A DNA stretch of 64,000 nt from an uncultured bacterium (GTDB lineage: Bacteria > Hydrogenedentota > Hydrogenedentia > Hydrogenedentales > Hydrogenedentaceae): assembly GCA_938014335.1 (NCBI GenBank), contig CALLRP010000008.1, forward strand, positions 1 to 64,000, in the 5' to 3' direction. Each line of letters begins with the position of its first letter. Within the stretch, counting starts at the first letter, position 1. Positions 1-10,000 of the stretch are shown piece after piece. The notes under the pieces are model-generated. The model was not told the origin of the DNA. It did not search any database and worked only from the letters and a program-made list of their open reading frames with translations. The translations under genes were made by a program, and so were the position numbers.

Positions 1-1
1 C

Positions 2-2995
2 AGTATTACTACAGACCTATACATCCCTTCTATCATGTTTGCTTGCGGGCATGGTTTTACGAATGTAAATCCTAATGATGTGCCCCATCTACGGGCATTT
101 CTGGATTTTAATCAGCAGGTGTTTTTGGAAGAATATGTGCCAAAGGATGTTCCATATTTAGACTGGGATATATATCAGAACTATCATCGTTATTTAATAT
201 ATACTGTGGGCATACTCTGGCGGTTATTTGGAGTTTCCTGGGAAGTATTGCGGTGGTTTTTGGTGTTTTTATACGCGACAACCGTGCTCATCGTTTACGC
301 AATAGCCAGGGTTTTTCTCCCTTCCTATTTAGCGGTAGTTATGGGTTATTACTTTGCAAGGGCAGAGGAGGTGTTAATTATCCTCCCTATCCTTCGCGAT
401 TTTGCACGGGCTCCCTTTATTTTATTAGTTATCTTTTTATTATTTCGTTTGCTCCGTGGGGTAGTCACGAATAAACAATTTGTGTTTTACTGTGTTTTAT
501 TAGGGTTGGCTTGTGGTGTAGGTATCGGTTTCCGCAGAGATTTAATGATATTCTTTGTACTGGCACTGCTTGTTTTATTAATTTTGCCTAAAAATATAAA
601 TGTTCCCAAACTATCTATTCGGTTGGTAGGGGTTATCACTGTAATTTTTGTGTTTTTCGTTTCTTCCTATCCTATTTTGCAAGCTTTTTATAGCTACGGA
701 ACCTTAGGCTGGCATGATACACTCATGGGTTTTGGAATAGAACACGATGACCTGGCAGGATTGCAACGGACGAATTATGAACGGATGCCTAAACATAATG
801 ATTTGTTTGTATCTGCCACTGCGGATGTGCACTGTTATTACCACGAACAAATTCACGATTACGAACTTCATTTCAGGAAAAATACAGAACTACAAAAACG
901 AAAATTATTCTTTTCTTATATCTACTGGTTCCCTGCGGATATTGTAATTCGGACCTATTCGTCAATTACGAGAGTGCTGGATAGTGTCGTTTATAATCCC
1001 TTTCCGATAAACCTATATCACGCCCTGTTATCCCTTGGAGTTATTCTGCTTTTTATGGCAGTAGATTTTCGCAGAGGGGTGTGCTTCGCAATTGTGTTGT
1101 TCTATGCAATAGCTATCCAGACTTTGCAGTTTCATTTTCGGCACAATTTCTATCTGGCTTTTATCCCTTACCTATTATACTTTTTACTTTTATACTGGTT
1201 TTTAATGGGAATGTATCATCTGTGGCGGGGTGGAAAAGAAAATGTTGCCGAAAATATGCAAAAACTAATATCTATTGCTAAAAAATTTATGATTATTGTG
1301 TTTACCGGTGCGTTCTTCTCTCTGGGGATTTTAATCGTGGCTCGACAAATTCAGAGTTATCAAGTGTCGCAATTATTTCAAGCCTACCATACCGCTGACC
1401 AAATCCCTATACCCTATACAACATACTCAACTGAGGAGGGAACAGTTTATGCTCTGGATAAGCCCCTATCGGCTCGATTTGAGGACCCTTTTGTAGTAGA
1501 TTGCTCGTTTACGCCGAACATTTTGATTATAGACTTTGCAGTTAAACAATTTCCGGCGTGTTTCGAAACCATTTATGATGGAACGGATAACTTTTCCAGT
1601 AATTTAACCATAAAAGGCTCTGCAAATTCGGGAAAAGAGCCCACCTATGTTCGCTATTTTCTCTCCGTGTATGAGAATATGCAGGACTTAAAATCAAATT
1701 GGAACCGATTTGTTGGAATACGCATCGAAGATGCCAGTAAGCTGGAGGTGGCAGGTTTATATAAAGTATGTAATATAGAAAAAGTGCCCCTATTCATTAA
1801 CTATTATTTTGTAAAAAATGAGCTCCCGGATGTATATCAGCAAATAGCCCCTTATATGAAATCACCCATTAACCCTTGCTGGAAACCGTACGGAGTTTCT
1901 TCATCCCAGATGGTAATTAATAATGCTAACGAGGCATTCTTGAATGGGGATAAGGGGAAAGCATACGATATTCTTCAGAAAGCAATGGAAAGAGAGCCTT
2001 TTCTGTTAAAATATGGGTTTACCCTGGCTGATTTCTACGAGGCTGTAGGTGAATTGGATACAGCGAAGGAAGTTTATATACAACTTATTTCAAATCGACC
2101 TCACGACCCTATTCCGGGTATTAAATTAAGCTCATTATTATCACGATTACGCTTTTCAGAAACGGATAAACAAAAATTCTGGGAGGATGTAACCCATCGA
2201 ATTCCTGAATCTTCTGTAGCCTGGCTGTATTATGCAAAAAGTCAACAAGACAAAAACACAGCGAAGGAAGCGTTGGCAAAAGCAGTTTTGCTAAATAAAG
2301 CCATCCTTCTCTCTACGCCTCTGACAAGTGCTCATTACGAAATTAGGGACATCTTCTCACAAGTAATGGGCGATGAGAAGAATGCAGATAGTTCGTTATG
2401 TTCAACCATTCCCCTTCGTGAACAAGTTTCCTACATGCTTACCGCAGGAATGTATTTATCGGAACACAACGAATATCAGAAGGCAGTGGATATTTTACAG
2501 TTCCTTGTCAAAATCACGCCCCAGTTTCATCTTATTTATCCTCCCTTAATCTCAGCACTACTTAAAAAACAGGATACCAATTTAGATACACTCTTTTACT
2601 ACAACACTACTTTAATTTCCTTAATTCCATACAGACTTGAACCTATTACTCAAATAGAAGAAATTCATGAGAACATCCGCTACCTGTCTGAACAGGAATG
2701 GATTGAAATATGGAAAGACCTGGAGAGTAAATTTCCAAACTCTCCTTGTATCCTTTGCGGATTGGGTCGAGCCTATGAGTTATCTGAACAGAACACGGAA
2801 GCACAACACGTATACGAAAAAGCCATACGATATGTGCGAAAATCCGATGAATGCGCACAATTGGTTTATTATCGATGGGTAAAACTACTATATCAATCAG
2901 GTCAAAAAAACAATGCTATTACTCTACTCAAAAAAGCCATTCGCCAGTATCCCAATAACCCAATCTTAAAATCTTTATTAGAACAATATGAATAA
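2..2995 (+). CDS. GT-C-type membrane glycosyltransferase with C-terminal TPR region (5' partial)
   Basis: The reading frame is open from base 2, and residues before the first ATG at 35 (TDLYIPSI then MFACGHGF) read as coding, so the true start lies upstream of the window. The first ~430 visible residues hold about ten hydrophobic segments separated by short charged loops, as in lipid-phosphosugar-dependent GT-C/ArnT-like glycosyltransferases. After a last membrane segment (about residues 415-437) comes a soluble region. From about residue 620 to the end it consists of helical pairs of TPR type, for example 'NEAFLNGDKGKAYDILQKAM' and 'ALLKKQ'-like units. I infer transfer of sugars to surface or secreted acceptors, with the TPRs as a periplasmic docking arm; no catalytic residue is assigned. 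The 276 bp downstream separate it from the next gene. Family-level confidence is moderate; acceptor and donor are unknown. Confidence 0.7.
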   Translation, partial: SITTDLYIPSIMFACGHGFTNVNPNDVPHLRAFLDFNQQVFLEEYVPKDVPYLDWDIYQNYHRYLIYTVGILWRLFGVSWEVLRWFLVFLYATTVLIVYAIARVFLPSYLAVVMGYYFARAEEVLIILPILRDFARAPFILLVIFLLFRLLRGVVTNKQFVFYCVLLGLACGVGIGFRRDLMIFFVLALLVLLILPKNINVPKLSIRLVGVITVIFVFFVSSYPILQAFYSYGTLGWHDTLMGFGIEHDDLAGLQRTNYERMPKHNDLFVSATADVHCYYHEQIHDYELHFRKNTELQKRKLFFSYIYWFPADIVIRTYSSITRVLDSVVYNPFPINLYHALLSLGVILLFMAVDFRRGVCFAIVLFYAIAIQTLQFHFRHNFYLAFIPYLLYFLLLYWFLMGMYHLWRGGKENVAENMQKLISIAKKFMIIVFTGAFFSLGILIVARQIQSYQVSQLFQAYHTADQIPIPYTTYSTEEGTVYALDKPLSARFEDPFVVDCSFTPNILIIDFAVKQFPACFETIYDGTDNFSSNLTIKGSANSGKEPTYVRYFLSVYENMQDLKSNWNRFVGIRIEDASKLEVAGLYKVCNIEKVPLFINYYFVKNELPDVYQQIAPYMKSPINPCWKPYGVSSSQMVINNANEAFLNGDKGKAYDILQKAMEREPFLLKYGFTLADFYEAVGELDTAKEVYIQLISNRPHDPIPGIKLSSLLSRLRFSETDKQKFWEDVTHRIPESSVAWLYYAKSQQDKNTAKEALAKAVLLNKAILLSTPLTSAHYEIRDIFSQVMGDEKNADSSLCSTIPLREQVSYMLTAGMYLSEHNEYQKAVDILQFLVKITPQFHLIYPPLISALLKKQDTNLDTLFYYNTTLISLIPYRLEPITQIEEIHENIRYLSEQEWIEIWKDLESKFPNSPCILCGLGRAYELSEQNTEAQHVYEKAIRYVRKSDECAQLVYYRWVKLLYQSGQKNNAITLLKKAIRQYPNNPILKSLLEQYE

Positions 2996-3271
2996 ATTAT
3001 TTTAGTGATTATACTATGGAACTTCTGTCCTCAATAATTGTATTTTTTGTAGTACTTTATAACTTTTTCCTAAAATTTATTACTCATATTTTTTCTTTAT
3101 TATTTTGACAGTTGAATAACTACAAATTAAGTAAATAAAAAAATCCCAAAAAACGGGGGTGAATATCATAGTCCCCAGTGTAAAATGGGAGTAAACAATG
3201 AGAAGGCCTCCAACTATGAATTATTTAATGTCTTTTTTAGAGTAAGATGATGATTAATAAAAGGATAATTC
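2996..3271. other. AT-rich intergenic leader with possible alternative hairpins
   Basis: This gap precedes the GH5-like gene. It has a TTGACA at about 3106 followed 17 bases later by a poor -10 (TAAGTA). At 3155-3189 a GGGG run, a CCCC run and a TGGG run could pair in two mutually exclusive ways (3155-3158 with 3173-3176, or CCCA 3174-3177 with TGGG 3186-3189). No known riboswitch consensus was recognised. Confidence 0.25.
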
Positions 3272-5146
3272 ATGGAACATAAAACGAAAATAGTAACCCT
3301 TATTTTTTTATTTCTTTTTTCATGTGTGTTTTTTATGCATGGGCAGGGAGAAGAATATCCCATTTCATATCAATCACAAGATCTTGTTCCTCTCTGGACT
3401 GTCTCAAATGGGAATATGCCCATCAATAATCCCGAAAAATTGCAATTAGAACCGCGAGTAAATCGTATAACTTATGCATTTCCTGCTTTCAATCATCCCA
3501 TCGAAACAGTATCGTGGGAAGTAACCTTTCAAATTCAGGAAAAATATGGTAAAAATTTCCGAGCAGGACTGGGATTGGCTGAAATGAAACTCAACAGTCC
3601 TAAACCCGCTTTTGAAGTTGGAATTACAGAGGATAATATTATAAAAGTTAATCCTATTGGCTATTCTCCAAAAATGACTTTTCGTGTCCCTGAGAAATCA
3701 GAAATAAAAATATCTATAAGGAAAGAAGAAAAAGTATACAGAATAACAGTGAATAACCAGGGGTTTTCCTTTGTGCCTATTATCCATGGTCAAATCTCTC
3801 TCTGTCCCATTATATATACCCAATCTTGTTCAACAATTTTTAAAGACATGAATTTAACATGCATAAAAAAGGAACAAAAAGTAACATACAAAATTGCCGA
3901 ACCTACCCCCATAAAGCCCACTATTGAAAAAACAGAAGAAGAAAATATTACATCCCTCCCCCGCATTCGATTAGAAGAAATAAATGGGAAAAAAGTTTTT
4001 GTAAGAGGGGATAAGAATGAGATATGCGTTCCACGAGGATTTAATCATGTCGTTCTGGAACATCGGGATTCAGGCTGGCATGCTTTGTTCAATACAAATG
4101 TATATAAACCGGACGAAATAGAAAATGTCCTGAAACAAATGGCAGAATGTGGAGGAAATGTCATCCGTATCTGGGCATGGGGGACACAAAACGAATTCGG
4201 TTTTTTATCAGATAAGCCGAACCCAATATTGAATATAGAATATATGAACAATTTTATTGATTTTCTCCGTAAAGCAACAAAGTATAACATTTATGTCATC
4301 CCTATATTAGATGAATACCCCAAATGGGGCAATTTTAAATCGATCCTGACGGCACTCCACGCTCAATCCGAGAATGATGACCCTCATGTAACAGGTTATA
4401 ATCGCCAATTCTTCTGGAAATCCTTCATACAGGCAAAGGCAATGGCCATTCAGTATTTCATTCAATATATTAAAGATACAGACCCAACTTTGCTTTCCAC
4501 AGTTTTAGCATGGTCTTTGCAAAATGAAGTTTTTGTGATGAATTCCGAAGGTCCTTTTTCTACCTTGTCCGCAGAGATACAACTCCCTAATGGCACCCAA
4601 GGAAAAGTTTCTACACAAGAAGAACGACAAAAAGTATATGATCAAATCGTTGTTTACTGGGCCAATGAATTAACAAAGTCCGTAAAATCCATTGACCCCG
4701 ACGTTTTAGTAACTGTCGGTATGTGGACAAGTGATTCCGCAGGAAGAAAACCTACCAATGGGTTGTTATTTGATGGTAAGGATGCACGGTTCCCACCAAG
4801 ACCTTCCGTACTCGGGGGAAGTGAATGTTTGCTCGACTTCATAGATATTCATATCTATCCTTGGGACAATACATCCAAAGTGAACCGTGAATGTCATGAA
4901 TACGGTTTGGTCAAAAAGCCTGTCATTGTAGGGGAATATGGTGTTTTTCAGAATGTATCCATTGAGCAAGCGAAGACGATGTTAATAGAATTCTTACAGC
5001 AAGCGTATGAATTAGGATATGTTGGTGATTTATATTGGGTTTGGGATTTAACTGCAATTCCCGAACAAACTTATAGTGCGGTAACAGAAGGGTTAGCAAA
5101 TTATGTCATGCATTGGGATGGATGGAAAAAATATTTCACAAGATAA
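3272..5146 (+). CDS. secreted GH5-like glycoside hydrolase
   Basis: An N-terminal signal peptide (about residues 1-26, hydrophobic core 'LIFLFLFSCVFF') indicates export. Residues ~30-200 form a beta-rich region resembling a carbohydrate-binding or laminin-G-like module. Residues ~235-620 form a TIM barrel of cellulase/mannanase (clan GH-A) type. The clan signatures are visible: 'WSLQNEVF' with candidate acid/base Glu419, and 'VIVGEYGVF' with candidate nucleophile Glu555. Histidine and tyrosine near 'DIHIYPW' fit the active-site wall. The ATG follows AAAGGA at a 7-base spacing. The 3' end overlaps the MFS gene, so the two are probably co-transcribed, suggesting cleavage of a glycan followed by uptake or efflux of a product. 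The exact GH family and substrate cannot be fixed by eye. Confidence 0.75.
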   Translation: MEHKTKIVTLIFLFLFSCVFFMHGQGEEYPISYQSQDLVPLWTVSNGNMPINNPEKLQLEPRVNRITYAFPAFNHPIETVSWEVTFQIQEKYGKNFRAGLGLAEMKLNSPKPAFEVGITEDNIIKVNPIGYSPKMTFRVPEKSEIKISIRKEEKVYRITVNNQGFSFVPIIHGQISLCPIIYTQSCSTIFKDMNLTCIKKEQKVTYKIAEPTPIKPTIEKTEEENITSLPRIRLEEINGKKVFVRGDKNEICVPRGFNHVVLEHRDSGWHALFNTNVYKPDEIENVLKQMAECGGNVIRIWAWGTQNEFGFLSDKPNPILNIEYMNNFIDFLRKATKYNIYVIPILDEYPKWGNFKSILTALHAQSENDDPHVTGYNRQFFWKSFIQAKAMAIQYFIQYIKDTDPTLLSTVLAWSLQNEVFVMNSEGPFSTLSAEIQLPNGTQGKVSTQEERQKVYDQIVVYWANELTKSVKSIDPDVLVTVGMWTSDSAGRKPTNGLLFDGKDARFPPRPSVLGGSECLLDFIDIHIYPWDNTSKVNRECHEYGLVKKPVIVGEYGVFQNVSIEQAKTMLIEFLQQAYELGYVGDLYWVWDLTAIPEQTYSAVTEGLANYVMHWDGWKKYFTR

Positions 5147-6410
5147 TCCAAAACCAACAACAGGATGGAAAAGCCTTTTTAAGGGGAATGTATTTTATCT
5201 CGGATTGACAAGTTTATTCACCGATATGTCCTCCGAAATGGTATATCCTCTTCTTCCTTTATTCATAGCGGGACTTGTTCCTGCAGGGAGTGCAGTAATA
5301 TATATAGGGTTAATGGAAGGTATTGCAGAAAGCACCGCAAGCCTTTTGAAACTGGTATCGGGTTATATTAGCGATAGATTATCTCGTAGAAAAGCATTAA
5401 CCGTTATAGGGTATCTTATTTCTACTGTATGCAGACTCTTCATGGCATTCTCACAAACCGGATTACAGGTCGTATTCTTCCGTTTCCTCGACCGTATCGG
5501 GAAAGGGATACGCACATCCCCACGCGATGCCCTACTCAGTGATTCTGCTCCCCCAGAACATCGAGGTATTGCATTTAGTTTTCATCGTGCAATGGACCAT
5601 TTAGGAGCAGTAACCGGACCGCTTTTAGCAATACTTATCTTATACCTATTACTTAATGAAAAATTTCTCCCTTTCATGGAAACAGCTCCTGAACGGAGTA
5701 ACCTATTTTCATTGCGAATGTTATTTGTAATATCCGTTATTCCGGGGTTTATTGCAGTTCTTGTCCTTATTTTCTTGCTCAAAGAAGTTTCCTCTTCACG
5801 GAAACAATTTAATGAAGACAAAGCAGAAACTACACCTCCTCCGCGTTCATTTCCCAAAATATTCTATCTTTACCTTGCCAGTGTTTCTATTTTTGCATTA
5901 GGTAATAGTTCCGATTTATTCCTCGTATTTTACGGAAGTGAAAAATTTCATTACGGTCCGTTAGGCGTTATTCTTGCATGGGTGTTATTGCATATTTCCA
6001 AAGTACTTTTTAGTTTTCCTGGCGGTAGACTCTCTGATAAATTGGGGCGTTCAAGTTTAATACTCACGGGTTGGGGTATTTATACCTTTGTATATCTCGG
6101 AATGTCATTCATACAAACATCCCTTTTCTTTTGGATATTACTTGGAATCTACGGTGCATACTACGGTTTTACAGAAGGCGTCGAAAAAGCATTAGTAGCA
6201 GACTTAATCCCCTCTGAATTACGGGGTTCTGCCTACGGTATATATCATGCCCTTATAGGTATATCTGCTCTCCCTGCCAGTTTTATATTCGGCGTATTCT
6301 GGGGCTTCTTAGGTCCTGCCACCGCTTTTATAATAGGCGCTTCTCTCTCTACAATTGCCATGTTAATATTTATAATCTTTTCATTGTTTTACCGCAAACA
6401 AAATTTCTAA
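5103..6410 (+). CDS. MFS transporter
   Basis: This 435-residue protein has the twelve hydrophobic segments and central cytoplasmic loop expected of a major facilitator. The first loop carries 'LTSLFTDMSSEMVYPLLPLF', followed by 'GIAESTASLLKLVSGYISDR' and 'RFLDRIGKGIRTSPRDALLSD'. These are signatures of a widespread, poorly characterised MFS group related to drug/metabolite exporters. The second half repeats the loop 2-3 motif as 'GRLSDKLGRSSL'. The start at 5103 overlaps the upstream glycosidase by 44 bases; a second ATG at 5118 would reduce the overlap to 29 bases and begins closer to the conserved region. The overlap implies translational coupling. Substrate is unknown; a sugar derivative is only a guess from context. 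Confidence 0.85.
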   Translation: MSCIGMDGKNISQDNPKPTTGWKSLFKGNVFYLGLTSLFTDMSSEMVYPLLPLFIAGLVPAGSAVIYIGLMEGIAESTASLLKLVSGYISDRLSRRKALTVIGYLISTVCRLFMAFSQTGLQVVFFRFLDRIGKGIRTSPRDALLSDSAPPEHRGIAFSFHRAMDHLGAVTGPLLAILILYLLLNEKFLPFMETAPERSNLFSLRMLFVISVIPGFIAVLVLIFLLKEVSSSRKQFNEDKAETTPPPRSFPKIFYLYLASVSIFALGNSSDLFLVFYGSEKFHYGPLGVILAWVLLHISKVLFSFPGGRLSDKLGRSSLILTGWGIYTFVYLGMSFIQTSLFFWILLGIYGAYYGFTEGVEKALVADLIPSELRGSAYGIYHALIGISALPASFIFGVFWGFLGPATAFIIGASLSTIAMLIFIIFSLFYRKQNF

Positions 6411-6484
6411 TCGAATAAGGAATTTGAAACATTTATACCGATTTTAATGTTATTATTTTATATACATTACATCGGAGTTTCAGT

Positions 6485-6910
6485 ATGGGAAATATAGAAA
6501 AGTATCAACAATACGCAGAAAAAATATCTATATTCAACGGTTTAATGCCCGAAGAGGTCGCATTACTACTTAAACAAGGGAAAGTATTCGACTATCCTCA
6601 GGGAAAAACCATTTTTTATGAGGGGCAATTGGGTTCTGCTCTATTTGTCGTATTATCGGGAAAGGTTGGATTATACAAAAAAACAAAAGAAATTGCGGTG
6701 GTAGGTGTAGGAGATGTATTTGGAGAAATGTCTGTGCTTAACAAATCCCCGAGAACCGCCTCCGCAGTGGCACTTACTCCCGTTCGGGTCTTTACATTAG
6801 ATGAACATCAATTATCCAATATGATGGACACCAAAATCGCCGTCCGTTTCCTCATGAACATCATTCATATCCTCTCCGACCGTTTAGAACGAATGAACAA
6901 AACGGCATAA
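6485..6910 (+). CDS. cyclic-nucleotide-binding domain protein (CRP-like sensor domain only)
   Basis: The 141 residues consist essentially of one cNMP-binding beta-barrel. 'GSALFVVLSGKVGLY' (50-64) gives the barrel strands, and 'FGEMSVLNKSPRTASA' (79-94) is the phosphate-binding cassette, with Glu80 and Arg90 at the canonical places. A C helix follows, and the protein ends at residue 141 with no winged-helix DNA-binding domain, so it is not a CRP/FNR transcription factor. It probably works as a stand-alone sensor or as a partner subunit. Its ATG is preceded by CGGAG at 7 bases. It is convergent with the giant secreted gene downstream. The domain assignment is firm; the ligand (cAMP, c-di-GMP or other) and target are not visible. 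Confidence 0.85.
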   Translation: MGNIEKYQQYAEKISIFNGLMPEEVALLLKQGKVFDYPQGKTIFYEGQLGSALFVVLSGKVGLYKKTKEIAVVGVGDVFGEMSVLNKSPRTASAVALTPVRVFTLDEHQLSNMMDTKIAVRFLMNIIHILSDRLERMNKTA

Positions 6911-7073
6911 GATTCCCAAAAAAATTTATTTCAATTTATAACGATAGTCTATTCACAAGCAAGACAGGTATTTATAGCATATTTATCTCGTAGAGAGTGA
7001 TATAAAAGAAACACTACAGAAAGACATTTTTTTCTTTGAGAATCCGTTCTTACTATCAAAAATTATATGCCAC

Positions 7074-10000
7074 CTACTCTGTAGGATTTGGACGGAAACC
7101 ATTATTTCCGGGTGCAAAACCATCTTCACTATTGGGCATTTGCGAATACCCATCCGCATAGTTGAATAATTGAATGAGCCGTAGAAGTTCCACTAACTCA
7201 ATAATCCAATTTTGCGGATTGTAATCACTATGATGATGAAGTCCTTCTTTTAGACCGTTAGGACCTGGAGCATACCCATCTTCTGTCCCTTCTTCAACAT
7301 GAAAACCTCCTGAATTGAAAAGTTGTATCACTCTCAGAAGTTCCGTTAATTGAATTTTCCAATCGCGATTGGTATCGGCGGAGTGCCATATACGGGTGTC
7401 ATTATTGTTTATGCTATCCCACTGGAATTCGCAGGAATTATTGAAGACTATTCGCCACTCGTTTAGTCTTCCTGTTTTCCCACTGACCCAGTCAAATACC
7501 ACCAATTTCCATGTGCCCATACCATTCTTCCCAATAAGTGAAGATAGGGATTGGAAGGGCTTATATTCTCCGTTGTAAGGTAGGGTTGCTTCCCCGATGG
7601 AAATTGTAGCAGTGTCACTGAATATCACTCTGTCGAATGCTCCATTGTTAGAACCACCTACTCGTGACGCGAGATAAATTCTATCGCCTCGAGGGGATTC
7701 CAGCCAGAGAGTTAGTTGTCCCAGGGATTCGTGATTAAGAGAGATGCCCACTTTGATATTTTCAATTATGAAATTTTTATCTACATATATATGAGAGGTT
7801 GTTTTTTCCGCGTCGAATATTGGCAAAGGAACATCGACTGCTTTATATTGGATACATTCTATTTCTCCTTCCTCAATAAGTCCCTCAACAACGCCTTCTG
7901 CTTCCGATGTGCCTTCGCCTTCTGTTGTCCCCTCCGCAATGCCTTCCAGTGTCCCTTCCTCTTCACCTTCTATATTTCCTTCTTGTGGTCCTTCTACTGT
8001 TCCTTCGCCTTCGATGCATGGTGGGCAGTTTCCTCCATCATTTACTATTTCAGGGTTGAGAGCATTTGCAATGAACATATCGGCTCCTTCTTCATTTATG
8101 TCAACCGCATGATACTCACCCACATTACAAACTCCGTCGAGGTCGGCGTCGCCGTAGTAAGCAAGGAATCTTTCGCAGGAGCGGTCAAAAGCGTCGATGT
8201 CAGGAACGGGTACTGGTACCGGAGAGGATTCCAGCTGGGCGGTAATAATCTGAATGGTTGCCTCTTCGCCCAGGGTCATGAGTCCTGCGACCGCACGGAC
8301 TGCAATGTTGCGTGGAATAAGAATAAATAGTGCTGGTTGAACAGCCTGAACCTGGTCTGCCCATTCTTCAGTGAGGGTTAAGTTTTTTTCATACGCAGAA
8401 CGAACACAGCAATAAATGGGTAGGGAGGGTTGTTCGAGGACTTTGTCTAATAATCTTGCGTGGTATTTATCGATAATTCCGTTGCTATCCAGATCTGCGG
8501 TATCCGGGGCTTGATTTACCAGGGGATTTTGATAAATGGCAACTAAGGCATCTTCGAATCCGGAAGATATTGGTTCTGTGTTTTCGCATAAGAGAGAGCA
8601 AGGTTCGATTGCACACGGATTGATAGGTTCTCCTTCTGTGGGAGTACCTTCCCCTTCAATAGATCCTTCTTCTATGCTTCCTTCTGCGACTCCTTCAATG
8701 AATCCTTCTATGGTCCCTTCGCCTTCAACAATTCCTTCTTCAATGCCTTCAAATTCTAACTCGATGCACTGCCCCGGGGAAGGATACCAATCGGATTTAG
8801 TCGCTCCCAATAGATAACAACACCGACTCCGCATTCGGAAACATTGATACTCTTCTATATTTGTGTATCCATCTCCGTCCGGGTCCGCATTATAAGCGAG
8901 GATTTGCGGTAATCGCACATAATCCGATAGATTGGGAATTCGGACCCCGAGATCAATCCCCTGTGCTGTTGCCGCAGTAGTCATTGCTTTCACTGGAACT
9001 GCAACAGAATTATCATCACCCAATAACATATACCCTGCCAAAACCTTATGTAATTCGGGCGCCAATGTATTAATCAATCCCGTAGCCCCTCCTAAATCAT
9101 TATACATACGGGCAACATTATGATTCCATCCATTACATACCTGTTGAGCCAGTGAGCCCAAAGTCCCATGCGTCATGTAATAATTAATCAATGCGAACTC
9201 ATCACTATCTAAAATGCCATTTGGGTAGATAACCAGAGCCTGTTCATCATAGCCTCCATTAATGTCCGTACTGCCGGGGTCAAAAGAATATCCCCCTAAT
9301 TGAGACTCAAAACCTAAATCCCGTATTCGCTTCTGCAAAGTTTTCATGAGCGCATCAAAATCAACAGAATTACACAACGGCTGTTCAGGTTCACATAATC
9401 CTGGGCAACGGTCTACATGAACACCGCCCATAGGTGTTTTTGCTTGATATACATAATCCGTGCGCGACCCGCCTTTATTTACAACATAGTTATATTCAGT
9501 CTTATTGGATAATTCATCATTATCGGGGTCTCCGCCGGGTCCACAGGACTCTTCCCCTGTGACGGGTGGAGTTTTGAACGAATAGTAGTATCCGGATAAA
9601 CCTAAATCTTTGGTTATCCTATCAGCGAGACTTTGGCTGACCGTCATTAGCGCGGATAAAACATGTTCATAGTCCCGTATTATTGAATATTGTGCATCAT
9701 TTCTTAAACGATAGAGGTTCCCGGTGTACTTTTGCCGTGCAGGGTAATTTAAGAAATAGGCATAATCACATAAGACATCTGCGAGTAAGGCAATTTCCCA
9801 ACTATCTTTCATTCCGTTGTCATCCCAATCGCCGTCTGACCAGGAGCCCAAACCCGGGAATATCGAATATAATGCCTGTCCTTCCACGTCTAAAATAGAT
9901 AACACGGGGCACTGGGTCGGCTCCTCGCCGTTGTTGCTTTCCGGGCCATCACAACCGCCTCCGTTATTGCGGACGGCGGGATTTAATGCATTTGCCACGA

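Noticed and set aside
3150-3240. c-di-GMP (GEMM-type) riboswitch
   Set aside because: A GCCTCC string is present, but the conserved core and tetraloop receptor of GEMM are missing.
7716-8330. 204-residue plus-strand frame
   Set aside because: It lies antisense within the giant SGNH-type gene, whose domains are clear across this stretch.
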